NCBI RefSeq assembly: GCF_900114915.1
Contig: NZ_FOUS01000017.1
Span: forward strand, 110,176-174,175
DNA length: 64,000 nucleotides
Source of the DNA: Bradyrhizobium sp. Rc3b
GTDB lineage: Bacteria; Pseudomonadota; Alphaproteobacteria; Rhizobiales; Xanthobacteraceae
Reading direction: 5' to 3'
Shown here: one piece after another, positions 47,097 through 55,565 of the stretch
Numbering within the stretch: the first letter of the stretch is position 1
Layout: the number at the start of each line of letters is the position of its first letter
Position numbers and translations under genes: made by a program
The notes under the pieces: model-generated
Told to the model about the DNA's origin: nothing
Database searches by the model: none
The model's input: the letters and a program-made list of their open reading frames with translations, nothing else

Positions 47097-48244
47097 AACG
47101 CCCCCCTCGTCACCTCAACAAGCGCATCGAGCATTGCGCGCACATCCGCTTCGCGAACATTGAGTGTCAACGAAATTCGCAAGCGGGCGGTGCCTGTTGG
47201 GACGGTTGGCGGCCGAATTCCGCGGATGTCGAAGCCGCGCGCCTGCAGAGCAGAGGCAAGTCGCATTGCCTGAGCATTGTCACCGATGATGTACGGCACG
47301 ATCTGAGAGGTCGACGGCGTGTGCAAACCAAGGGAGGTGATCCGCCGATGCGCGAACGCAACAAGTTTGGCAAGCCGTTGCTGCCGCTCCGGCTCTTTCT
47401 GCAGGATAAGGAGTGCCTCTCGAACGGCAACAGCCATCAAAGGTGATGGGGCGGTGGCAAAAATGAACGGACGGCAGCGGTTGACCATGAAATCGCGCAG
47501 GATGCCGGAGGCCGTAACAAGGGCACCCGCGGCACCAAGCGCCTTGCCGCAGGTATGAACGACGATGAGATTGTCGCGCCTGCCATAAGGGGCCGTGAGC
47601 CCTCGCCCCTGATGCCCGTAAGCACCTGTGGCATGAGCCTCATCCACGATCAGAAATGCGTCATGGCGATCGGCGATTGCCACCAGCTCTTCGAGCGGAG
47701 CGAAGTCGCCATCCATACTGTAGAGGCTTTCGGCCACAATCCAGACGCGGCCCGCTCCACCTTTGGCTCGCCAGTCGCGAATCGCGTCTTCAAGTGACTG
47801 GGGATCATTGTGCGCGTGAATTCGGCAATCTGCGCGGCTGGCTCGCGCCCCCTCGTGAATACTGGCGTGCACGAGCGAGTCGAGAACGAGCAGATCGCCG
47901 CGCTGCGGCAGCGTCGTCAGGAGGGCAAAATTTGCTATATAGCCGCCTCCAAAGAAAAGCGCCGCCTCCGCGCCAAAGAACTGAGCCGCTTCCGTTTCGA
48001 GCCGTTCATGCTCCTCGCAATTGCCGCGCAGAAGCCGCGACCCACCGGCTCCGACCGGAGTGCCCGCCTCTAGCGCGGCGACCATCGCCTTTTTGATGCG
48101 CGGCGCGCTCCCGAGCGCCAGATAGTCGTTTGATGCGAAATCGATCCCCGCGCGCGGCTTGAGACAGCGCAGCCGTTTGTCTTCGTTCAAGGCATTCAAC
48201 GCTGCGACGTAGGGACTAAGTCTAGCTGCTTGGATTGACCGCAT
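47093..48244 (-). CDS. bioF: 8-amino-7-oxononanoate synthase BioF
   Basis: This 383-residue PLP enzyme condenses pimeloyl-thioester with alanine. Motifs: FASNDYLALGS, GAGGSRLLRGN, VAESLYSMDGD, LIVDEAHATGAYG and the PLP lysine in VHTCGKALGAAGA. Length matches the family. It sits between panD (72-base gap) and bioD (4-base overlap). Confidence 0.95.
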   Translation of the reverse strand: MRSIQAARLSPYVAALNALNEDKRLRCLKPRAGIDFASNDYLALGSAPRIKKAMVAALEAGTPVGAGGSRLLRGNCEEHERLETEAAQFFGAEAALFFGGGYIANFALLTTLPQRGDLLVLDSLVHASIHEGARASRADCRIHAHNDPQSLEDAIRDWRAKGGAGRVWIVAESLYSMDGDFAPLEELVAIADRHDAFLIVDEAHATGAYGHQGRGLTAPYGRRDNLIVVHTCGKALGAAGALVTASGILRDFMVNRCRPFIFATAPSPLMAVAVREALLILQKEPERQQRLAKLVAFAHRRITSLGLHTPSTSQIVPYIIGDNAQAMRLASALQARGFDIRGIRPPTVPTGTARLRISLTLNVREADVRAMLDALVEVTRGAF

Positions 48245-48316
48245 TCATCGTTCCCAGGATCGCAAAACGCAAATGGTCCGGTGGGCCATTGAAGAAGGAA
48301 GGATGGCCGTTGAGGC

Positions 48317-48670
48317 TCAACCGGCCAGGACGCGATTATCTCGGTCCACACGCACAATGCGTGGCTTGAATATCTTTGCTTCGGCCTCGTCGAATGAGGC
48401 ATATGCAACGATAATGATCTTATCTCCGGGCATCGCCAGTCGGGCGGCCGCACCGTTCAAGCTTATCGTGCCAGACCTCGGCGGCGCCTCGATCACGTAG
48501 GTGGCAAAGCGCATTCCAGTTTCGACATTGTAGATCTCGACGCGCTCGTTGATCACCATTCCTGCTGCCTCCAGGAGCGTACGATCTATCGAGATCGATC
48601 CTTCATAGTGCAGATCAGCTTCGGTCACTGAGGCGCGATGGATTTTGCCCTTCATTAAGGTTATCTGCAT
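48317..48670 (-). CDS. panD: Aspartate 1-decarboxylase PanD
   Basis: This 117-residue pyruvoyl enzyme makes beta-alanine from aspartate. The self-cleavage site Gly24-Ser25 lies in HYEGSISID, and KGKIHRASVTEADL and YNVETGMRFATYVI are family hallmarks. It is embedded between bioB and bioF in the biotin operon, while panB and panC lie 4-6 kb away. Beta-alanine supply may therefore be regulated with biotin. Confidence 0.95.
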   Translation of the reverse strand: MQITLMKGKIHRASVTEADLHYEGSISIDRTLLEAAGMVINERVEIYNVETGMRFATYVIEAPPRSGTISLNGAAARLAMPGDKIIIVAYASFDEAEAKIFKPRIVRVDRDNRVLAG

Positions 48671-48702
48671 TTCTCACCTAGGCTGGATGTAGGGGTAACA
48701 GA

Positions 48703-49716
48703 TTACGCGCACTGGTTCCCTCCGGCGAGCCCGGACGTGATGCCGAGCCGGGCCAGCAGATCTGCATCGCGATTAACTTTCGGGTTTTGGGTGGTCAAGA
48801 GCACGTCGCCGATGAAGATTGAATTTGCGCCGGCCAAGAAGCAAAGCGCCTGCAATTCATCGGTCATGTATTGCCGCCCGGCGGACAAGCGAACGACACT
48901 ACCCGACATCATGATCCGCGCGGTCGCCACCAGCCGGACCAGCGCGATCGGATCGGGAGGCTCCGCGGCGTCTTCCACCGGCACGCCGTCGATCCTGTTC
49001 CATAGGTTGATCGGCACGCTTTCGGGATGACTGGGGAGATTGGCGAGCAGCACGAGCATACCTAAGCGGTCCTCGACGTGCTCGCCCATCCCTATAATCC
49101 CGCCGCAGCAGATCTTGATGCCGGCGTCGCGCACATGCGCCAGCGTATCGATGCGGTCCTGCAGGATGCGAGTCGTGATGATCTTGCTGTAAAACTCGGG
49201 TGATGTGTCGACATTGTGATTGTAGAAATCAAGGCCGGCCTCGGCGAGGCGAGCGGCCTGGTTCGGTGTCAGCATGCCGAGCGTGACGCACGTTTCCATG
49301 CCAAGTCCCTTGACCGCATTGACCATGTCGCAAACGGAATCGAGATCGCGATCTTTTGGAGTGCGCCAGGCCGCAGCCATGCAGAAGCGCGTCGCGCCCG
49401 CATCCTTTGCGCGCCGCGCGGTCGTAACCACATCGGCGCAATTCATCAGTCGGGTGGCTTTCAGGCCGGTCTCGTAATGCGCGCTTTGCGAGCAGTAGCC
49501 GCAGTCTTCCGGACAGCCCCCGGTCTTGATGCTGAGCAGGCTCGCAGTTTCGAGGTGGTTTGGATCGAAGTTCTCGCGATGAGCGCGCTGCGCCTGAAGC
49601 ATCAGGTCGGCAAAAGGAAGGGCGTAGAGCGCCTTAGCCTCTTCGACGCTCCAATGATTACGAACCTGCGCCCGGTCGCCGGTTTCCTTCCCTTGGACTT
49701 GCGCAGCAGCATCCAT
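48703..49716 (-). CDS. bioB: Biotin synthase BioB
   Basis: This 337-residue radical-SAM enzyme inserts sulfur into dethiobiotin. Its [4Fe-4S] motif is CPEDCGYCSQS. The [2Fe-2S] ligands are expected in the TM-barrel part, with Arg in VRLSAGR. Other markers: HNVDTSPEFY and GGIIGMGE. It is the first gene of the bio operon. BioR-like sites lie 18-46 bases before its start. Confidence 0.96.
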   Translation of the reverse strand: MDAAAQVQGKETGDRAQVRNHWSVEEAKALYALPFADLMLQAQRAHRENFDPNHLETASLLSIKTGGCPEDCGYCSQSAHYETGLKATRLMNCADVVTTARRAKDAGATRFCMAAAWRTPKDRDLDSVCDMVNAVKGLGMETCVTLGMLTPNQAARLAEAGLDFYNHNVDTSPEFYSKIITTRILQDRIDTLAHVRDAGIKICCGGIIGMGEHVEDRLGMLVLLANLPSHPESVPINLWNRIDGVPVEDAAEPPDPIALVRLVATARIMMSGSVVRLSAGRQYMTDELQALCFLAGANSIFIGDVLLTTQNPKVNRDADLLARLGITSGLAGGNQCA

Positions 49717-49733
49717 AAGCCCATCCCGCTCAA

Positions 49734-49762
49734 TTGTAGATAATCGCGTGAATTATCTATGG
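49734..49762. promoter_or_regulatory. BioR-like operator pair upstream of bioB
   Basis: TTGTAGATAA (49734-49743) matches the reported BioR box TTATAGATAA at 9 of 10 bases. TTATCTATGG (49753-49762) matches its complement TTATCTATAA at 8 of 10. The pair forms an inverted arrangement directly before bioB. Consensus is from published work on alphaproteobacterial BioR, recalled rather than looked up. Confidence 0.75.
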
Positions 49763-49817
49763 TCATCGCTCTCGAAGAGATGCTAATCGAGCTGCCTCGC
49801 AAATGCACCGGTTATTG

Positions 49818-49827
49818 CGGTAGATAA
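49818..49827. promoter_or_regulatory. Possible third BioR-like site before bioR
   Basis: CGGTAGATAA shares TAGATAA with the BioR box and lies directly before the bioR start. Autoregulation would fit. The match is weaker than for the bioB pair. Confidence 0.5.
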
Positions 49828-49830
49828 TCT

Positions 49831-50466
49831 ATGATCACTGGCGACAACATGACGACGGTGGCGCGCATCGCGGACTCAATCGCTGAGCGCATTATCAGCG
49901 GCGCCCTAGAGCCAGGCGCGCCACTCCGACAGGATCACGTCGCACGAGAATTCAATTCCAGCCACGTCCCGGTGCGCGAGGCCTTTCGGCAGCTGCAGGC
50001 ACAACATCTTGTTGTCGCTGTGCCGCGTCGCGGTGTTCGGGTTGCCCCGCTCGATACCCGGTCAGTGAAGGAGATCGCCGAAATGCGCGCCGCGCTGGAA
50101 GTGGTGGCATTGCGCCATTCGGGCCCAAGGCTCACAACAGCTCATTTGGCTCGGATCGAGCTCGCCTTGACCGAAGGAGACAATGCAAAGACGATCGAGG
50201 AGTTTGAGATGGCCAACCGCGCTTTTCACCAAGCCTTGGTCGCGCCTTGCGGAATGCCGCGTCTGCTCGCGAGCCTCGATGGACTGCAGCTTGCCAATTC
50301 ACGATTGGTGTTCGCGATGGCGCGATCGGTGGGCTGGCGACCGCGCTCCAATCAAGATCACCGCCTGATTCTGCAAGCCTTGCGAACGCGCAACGTCGAT
50401 CAAGCCTGTAACCTGCTGACGCGGCACATTCAGACCATTGAGCGCCTTGCCTTTCCGGCGTCCTGA
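49831..50466 (+). CDS. bioR: BioR-type GntR-family biotin regulator
   Basis: This 211-residue GntR regulator has an N-terminal winged helix (IADSIAERIISGALEPGAPL, VPVREAFRQLQ) and a helical FCD ligand domain (EMRAALEVVALR, RAFHQALV). Its position divergent from bioB, with BioR-like boxes between, identifies it as the alphaproteobacterial biotin repressor type. The start may be ATG 49831 or 49849. The effector of BioR is not established from sequence. Confidence 0.88.
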   Translation: MITGDNMTTVARIADSIAERIISGALEPGAPLRQDHVAREFNSSHVPVREAFRQLQAQHLVVAVPRRGVRVAPLDTRSVKEIAEMRAALEVVALRHSGPRLTTAHLARIELALTEGDNAKTIEEFEMANRAFHQALVAPCGMPRLLASLDGLQLANSRLVFAMARSVGWRPRSNQDHRLILQALRTRNVDQACNLLTRHIQTIERLAFPAS

Positions 50467-50600
50467 GCACCCTGGCAGGATCAGCTTGCGGATTGCCGGC
50501 GATGCGAGCGACGATCATGCTGGAAGTGACTCGCCTCATTGCAACGGGCTCTATTCGCAGATAGTTATGCCGCCCGCTAGCGACATCTTCACGGACAGCC

Positions 50601-50912
50601 ATGATTCGTCACATCGTCTTCTTCAGCGCCAAGGACGAGGCCTATATCGACCAGATCCTCGAAGGTCTTTCACTTCTGACAACGATACCACATGCCAGCC
50701 GGCTTGAGGTTGCCCGCAACCGCAAGGCCGATCAACTCGGCAACGATATCGACATCGTGGTCTACGGTGAGTTCGACAGCGAGGCGGAGCTCGCAGCGTA
50801 CAAAGCGCACGATCTTTACCAGGAGTCGATTAAACGCGTCCGACCGCTCCGCGAGCTGCGGTTCGCGGCCGACTACGATGTATCTGCACCTTCCGCCTGC
50901 CCGGCAGGATGA
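50601..50912 (+). CDS. Dabb (stress-responsive alpha/beta barrel) domain protein
   Basis: This 103-residue protein has the Dabb pattern: MIRHIVFFSAKDEA at the start, LEVARNRKAD in the middle and DIVVYGEFDSEAELAAYKAH toward the end. These ferredoxin-like dimers are found in diverse stress and cyclase proteins. It lies between bioR and pabB on the same strand; a link to vitamin synthesis is not clear. Confidence 0.85.
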   Translation: MIRHIVFFSAKDEAYIDQILEGLSLLTTIPHASRLEVARNRKADQLGNDIDIVVYGEFDSEAELAAYKAHDLYQESIKRVRPLRELRFAADYDVSAPSACPAG

Positions 50913-51052
50913 GCCAGCCGGTGCCGGCAGCAAAAGTCTACCGCCGCGTAAACTTGGCAATGGACCAAGCTTTCGGCCCATCGCAGACGGGGCGTCATTC
51001 TCATCGGGTTGGGGGCAACAGATGAACGACACTTCCTCGACGTCAGGCTCCG

Positions 51053-52462
51053 GTGACCGATAACACCATGTACGTTCGCGAATTGCAGTGGATTGAACCT
51101 GTCACGGCGATGCAATGTCTCGCGCATCGGTCGCATCTTGCGTTTCTCGATAGCGCAGCAAGGCACGAGTTGCTCGGGCGTTACTCATATCTAACGTGCG
51201 ACCCGTTCAGCACCTATACGGTCGCGAACGGCCAAGGCAGTTGGAACGGACTGACTCTCGAGGCCGATCCATGGAAGGTCCTTCGCACGCTACTCGCGAA
51301 GTACCCGCAAGAGCATCGTCCGGATCTCCCGCCGTTCCAGGGAGGAGCGGCGGGCTACCTTGGCTACGACATGAACAGGACATTGGAGCGACTGTCTGCG
51401 CCGGCAATTGCCGGTCTGGGTTTGCCCCAATCCATCCTGCATTTTTATGATGTGGTCATCAGCTTCGATCACCGGGATAACAAATGCTGGATTGTCTCGA
51501 CCGGAAGGCCGGAGCAGGATCGCGCGCGACGGAGCGAGCGCGCGCGTCGTCGAGCCGACGAGTTTGCAGCATTGCTTGCCCGTCCAAAGGCGCCACAGAA
51601 CGGTTGTGCCGGCAAAGTGCGCGCATGGCGCTCGAACTTCAGCCGCGAGGGCTACATTGCCGCGGTGCAGCGCGTGATCGACTTGATCCTGGCCGGTGAC
51701 GTTTTCCAGACGAATATTGCGCAGCGTTTCAGCACCCGCCTGCCGACCTCGTTTGATCCGATCGCCTTCTATTGCCAGCTGCGATCATTGAATCCGGCGC
51801 CTTTTGCGGCCCTGCTGCGATGGGGAAAGCTGACCATCGCATCAAGTTCGCCCGAACGATTTCTGAAGCTTGAGGGGCGACAAGTCGAGACACGACCCAT
51901 CAAGGGCACAATCGCGCGTTCGCCTGATTCTAAGGAAGACCACCGCCGTGCGGCTGTTCTCCTCGCTTCCGAAAAGGATCATGCCGAGAACACGATGATT
52001 GTCGACCTTTTGCGAAACGATCTGTCACGCGTTTGCACTGCGCATTCGGTCGAGGTTCCGGCCCTGTGCAATCTCGAGTCCTATGCCTCGGTGCACCATC
52101 TCGTGTCGATCGTTATGGGGGAACTTGCCGGAGAGGAAGACGCCGTTAGCCTGCTCCGTGCTTGCTTTCCGGGCGGCTCCATTACGGGAGCGCCAAAGCT
52201 GCGGTCGATGGAAATTATTACAGAAATCGAGCGCATAGCGCGAGAGGTCTATTGCGGGGCGATCGGCTTCATCGGCTTCAACGGGCACATGGACACAAGT
52301 ATTGCGATCCGCACTGTCACGATCGACGGCGACCTGGCTGTGTTTCATGCAGGCAGCGGTATAACGGCCCTGTCGGAGCCCGAGGCCGAATACGAGGAAG
52401 TGCTCGCCAAGGCAGAGCGAATCTTTGATGCATTTGGTTCTGAACCAGCTGGTGCATTTTGA
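51053..52462 (+). CDS. pabB: Aminodeoxychorismate synthase component I PabB
   Basis: This is a 469-residue chorismate-utilising enzyme. PIKGT near residue 280 carries the catalytic lysine that separates PabB from anthranilate synthase (which has PIAGT). Other family motifs: GDVFQTNIAQRFS, SSSPERFLKLEG, ENTMIVDLLRNDLSRV and FPGGSITGAPKLRSMEII. The start is GTG 51053; ATG 51068 is an alternative. It overlaps pabA. Together they make the precursor of p-aminobenzoate for folate. pabC was not found. Confidence 0.93.
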   Translation: MTDNTMYVRELQWIEPVTAMQCLAHRSHLAFLDSAARHELLGRYSYLTCDPFSTYTVANGQGSWNGLTLEADPWKVLRTLLAKYPQEHRPDLPPFQGGAAGYLGYDMNRTLERLSAPAIAGLGLPQSILHFYDVVISFDHRDNKCWIVSTGRPEQDRARRSERARRRADEFAALLARPKAPQNGCAGKVRAWRSNFSREGYIAAVQRVIDLILAGDVFQTNIAQRFSTRLPTSFDPIAFYCQLRSLNPAPFAALLRWGKLTIASSSPERFLKLEGRQVETRPIKGTIARSPDSKEDHRRAAVLLASEKDHAENTMIVDLLRNDLSRVCTAHSVEVPALCNLESYASVHHLVSIVMGELAGEEDAVSLLRACFPGGSITGAPKLRSMEIITEIERIAREVYCGAIGFIGFNGHMDTSIAIRTVTIDGDLAVFHAGSGITALSEPEAEYEEVLAKAERIFDAFGSEPAGAF

Positions 52463-53055
52463 TTGTGATCATCGATAATTACGATTCCTTCGTGTTCAAC
52501 ATTGCCCGCTATTTTCACAAGCTCGGTGAAGCCACGAAAGTGATCCGAAACGACGCTATCAGCATCAGCGAGCTCGTTGGTCTCAAGCCGCGCGCGGTGG
52601 TGATATCGCCCGGCCCCTGCACCCCAACAGAGGCAGGAATATCGATAGCAGTGGTCCGCGAACTTTCAGGGCGCGTGCCAATTCTTGGCATCTGCCTTGG
52701 ACATCAGTGCATTGCGAGCGTTTTCGGAGGACGGGTGGCGCGTGCGTATCGACCCATGCACGGTCGGCCCTCATACGTTGCGCATGACGGCCGAGGGTTA
52801 TTCAAGGGGCTGCCGACCCCGCTTGACGTCGGGCGCTACCATTCTCTTATCGTCGAGCTTGATCAGTCATGTGCGCAGAACTTCATAGTGACAGCGCGTT
52901 CGGAGGAAGGCGAGATCATGGCCATCACGCACGGCTATTATCCCACCTATGGGGTCCAGTTCCATCCCGAGTCGATACTTACCTCACAGGGGCACGTCCT
53001 GCTTATGAACTTCTTGCGACTGACAGAGGATTTCCGAAACCACGCGGAGCAATGA
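52459..53055 (+). CDS. pabA: Glutamine amidotransferase PabA/TrpG
   Basis: This 198-residue class I glutaminase has nucleophile Cys in GICLGHQCIASVFGG and the catalytic His/Glu in VQFHPESILT; IIDNYDSFVFNIARYF opens the protein. It supplies ammonia to PabB. No ATG is available: TTG 52459 overlaps the pabB stop, and GTG 52465 is the alternative. Overlap with pabB indicates coupling and supports PabA rather than TrpG as the role. Confidence 0.93.
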   Translation: MIVIIDNYDSFVFNIARYFHKLGEATKVIRNDAISISELVGLKPRAVVISPGPCTPTEAGISIAVVRELSGRVPILGICLGHQCIASVFGGRVARAYRPMHGRPSYVAHDGRGLFKGLPTPLDVGRYHSLIVELDQSCAQNFIVTARSEEGEIMAITHGYYPTYGVQFHPESILTSQGHVLLMNFLRLTEDFRNHAEQ

Positions 53056-53136
53056 GAGGCTCCATCAAGATGGTGGACCGTTGGTTTCCGAAGTGGTTGG
53101 AAGGCGCAGCGTCAAATGGCAGGCATTTTGTGGAAA

Positions 53137-53658
53137 TCAGCGCTGTTCCGTGCTCGGCTCCGCGGTCAGCGGCGCGCCTCCGACAGAAACCGGACCTTGC
53201 GGTTTCGAGGGCCGGACGTCTCTCTTGGCCGGCTTGGATGTGGTACGCACGGGTGGCGAAGTGGTAGAAGTAGCAGGAGAAGCAATATGCGCCGGATTCT
53301 GCAGCTCCTCGATTCTTTGGGCCAGGGCTGCGATCTGATCCGAGACCCGCTTTAGCTCGGCTTGCTGCGCATCGACGTTGCGATTGAGCTCGGCAATTTC
53401 ATCGGCTGTCTTCTGCTGCCCTGATTGGATCCCTAAAAGGACGTCCCTATCCTCAGGTGACAAGCCAAGCGTGGGAGGCACGACTTCATGCGCCGGCGGC
53501 GCCTCCGCAAACGTTTCGATATTCGTCCAAAAATAGGCGCCTCCGGCGCAAAAAGCGAGCAATACGGCTAGAAGAGCAACGATCCACCGAAAGCCTTTCG
53601 ACGGTCTCTGCAGGACCGGCGGCAACTCCGATGCTTGGGATTGATCCGGCACAGCCAC
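53137..53658 (-). CDS. Single-pass membrane protein with coiled coil
   Basis: This encodes 173 residues. A transmembrane helix (about 25-45, WIVALLAVLLAFCAGGAYFW) is followed by a short linker, a heptad helix (DEIAELNRNVDAQQAELKRV) and a Pro/Ser/Thr-rich tail. I recognise no domain. It is convergent with pabA. Possibly a periplasm-facing structural protein. Confidence 0.7.
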   Translation of the reverse strand: MAVPDQSQASELPPVLQRPSKGFRWIVALLAVLLAFCAGGAYFWTNIETFAEAPPAHEVVPPTLGLSPEDRDVLLGIQSGQQKTADEIAELNRNVDAQQAELKRVSDQIAALAQRIEELQNPAHIASPATSTTSPPVRTTSKPAKRDVRPSKPQGPVSVGGAPLTAEPSTEQR

Positions 53659-54350
53659 ACCCCGCTCTCATCATCTCGATCTGCTTTGGTTGTTCTCGTT
53701 GCCGCGATAGCAGAAGATGGTCAAGAGCTGCCGCGAGCCGCAACCCCCGCTGCATCGTTTTCAGCAATGTTGTCCCCAAAACCGGGGCTTCATCGCATCA
53801 GGGTTTGTACGAGCTGCGCATTGCGCCCCAGGTGGTGAGGTAAATAATGAGGGCCGGTAGAGGGGTTTACCCGTGAAGCACATTCATATCTGCTTGCTCT
53901 TGAGGGGGCCGCCTCACTCAAACGCTGTGCGCGTTGGGGATTTGCTGGGTGACGCCCCCAGCGCTCCTGTGCCTGATTGTTCGAGGGTCGATAGTTGTCG
54001 CGCCGAAGTTGACCTGGCGCAGAAATGCTGCGCAAGCCACGCAAAAAGCGCGTGATGCGAGCGCAATCATAAGACTAACTATATCGTTCGATGGAGAGGG
54101 ACCTACGTTGTTAGTGGGCACTGCACGAAGCCCAGCCAGGAGATCAGATCCGCCGTTCAAAAAAGGCGGGCACGACATGCGAAAGCGAAGCGTTTCGAGG
54201 AAGCGGATCCCTACGGCTGCTTAAGCAGGTCATCTACAACCGCCGGGCCGCCATAAGTGGAAAACCATACCAGCGCACTCTGTCCGGCTGCGTACCGTCT
54301 TGCGTGACGTCTTGCAGGGATCCTAGCGCGCCAAAGGTCGACCGCGGGAT
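53659..54350. other. Region without a confident gene
   Basis: About 690 bases with frames on both strands but no convincing gene, motif or repeat. Confidence 0.4.
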
Positions 54351-54449
54351 CTAAATCAAAGCAAATGCGAGCAGGCTAGAGCAAAGCAGCGCAAGCCCAG
54401 CGGCTGTCAGCGCCAACAGGCTGCCGGACACAATGTCATGATCGCGCAT
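54351..54449 (-). CDS. Very small membrane protein
   Basis: This encodes 32 residues: charged MRDHDIVSG followed by one hydrophobic helix (LLALTAAGLALLCSSLLAFA). AAGGACG lies about 5 bases before ATG 54449. Size and build match single-helix microproteins. No homologue recalled; the call rests on the ribosome site and the clean helix. Confidence 0.45.
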   Translation of the reverse strand: MRDHDIVSGSLLALTAAGLALLCSSLLAFALI

Positions 54450-54717
54450 GAACCGTCCTTCATGGGGAAGCAGCACGAGGGGGGCGGCTGCCTTCACGGT
54501 GAATAGCCGATCACCCGATTACTACTCAAATTCGCTGCACTATTCCTGCGGTCTGCGAGGGAAAATGCATCTTTTGAGCGCAAATGTCCCGCTGTTCGGT
54601 GGCTAACGGCGAGAACGAACGAGAATCAAATTTTGTGAAGTGTTGGTGGCCAATAGGCTGTGTGGGTGGGATGCCCCGTAAGGCCGCCCCTCTCCAGGGC
54701 ACGGGATGTGAGCCGTT

Positions 54718-55128
54718 TCATAATTGCATATATCGTTTCGAGTAATCCTGGTTGCATGCGCGTTCTCCTAACTGGTAAAGCACCAACCCGCATATTCCGA
54801 AAAAGGCTGCTAAGAATTCTACGACGTGCAATGTCGCCGGCTCGAGGGTCCCTAGGGGGTCGTCGCATCGACAATTGTCCACTTTCATTGGAGGTATTAA
54901 TGCCGTCCTCGCTTTGTGGCGTTCGAGCGCTCCAGGCAGAGGCTCTGCGACGTCGCGGGCTAGCAGAATTGGGGTCGCTGCCGCGGATGTCTCAGAGGCG
55001 GCGGATGGCAGCGCAAAAGTCGCGGCGGATGCAGGTGCCGCTGCAGAGAGCGAAACGATGGTCGAGGCCAGGAGCAAGATGAGTTTGCTCTTGCAAGCGA
55101 CATATTTTGATTCATAGCCGTAGAACAT
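54718..55128 (-). CDS. Doubtful secreted protein
   Basis: This encodes 136 residues from ATG 55128 with a signal-like stretch (LILLLASTIVSLSAAAPASA) and an Ala-rich mature part. No domain recognised. An overlapping frame on the other strand is equally open, so certainty is low. Confidence 0.33.
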   Translation of the reverse strand: MFYGYESKYVACKSKLILLLASTIVSLSAAAPASAATFALPSAASETSAAATPILLARDVAEPLPGALERHKARTALIPPMKVDNCRCDDPLGTLEPATLHVVEFLAAFFGICGLVLYQLGERACNQDYSKRYMQL

Positions 55129-55222
55129 TGCTCGTGCCAGACCCGATGTACTCTCAGCGCGCCGGTTCTTCTTGCATGCTTGAGCCAGCCGCGAGATGGT
55201 AGCAAAGATCGTTCCAGCTTTG

Positions 55223-55395
55223 GCACGGGCACTCATCAACATGCACCCACAGCCTGATTGATGCGATGCAAGTTGGATGAGGGCCGGGTAGTTGGCGGTG
55301 AGTTTGTCTTCGCGTGCCACGCGCCGGTATGCTCGACGTTGTTGAGGAAGCGCTCGACGGAATTCCGGTTCAAATAGAGATGCGGGCGAAGATTG
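55223..55395 (-). pseudogene. Remnant of an IS5-type transposase (C-terminal end)
   Basis: Two frames together read LYLNRNSVERFLNNVEH then RRVAREDKLTANYPALIQLA, matching the conserved C-terminal NxVERFFxxxK...RRxATRYDK region of IS5-family transposases. One frameshift and loss of the rest make it a relic. Confidence 0.72.
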
Positions 55396-55565
55396 ATTGG
55401 ATCTCAGCGATTGCAGCGCTGCGGAATGTTGGCCGATGCGCCTTCTTCCGGTCCGCATCATAACCTCGGCCGTCCAGGAGCATTGCTCCTGACTTTAGGT
55501 GATATACAAGTCTTTCGGCGAGTCATTCGCCTCACGCGAACTTGCTTGTGACCAAATCGTCGGCG

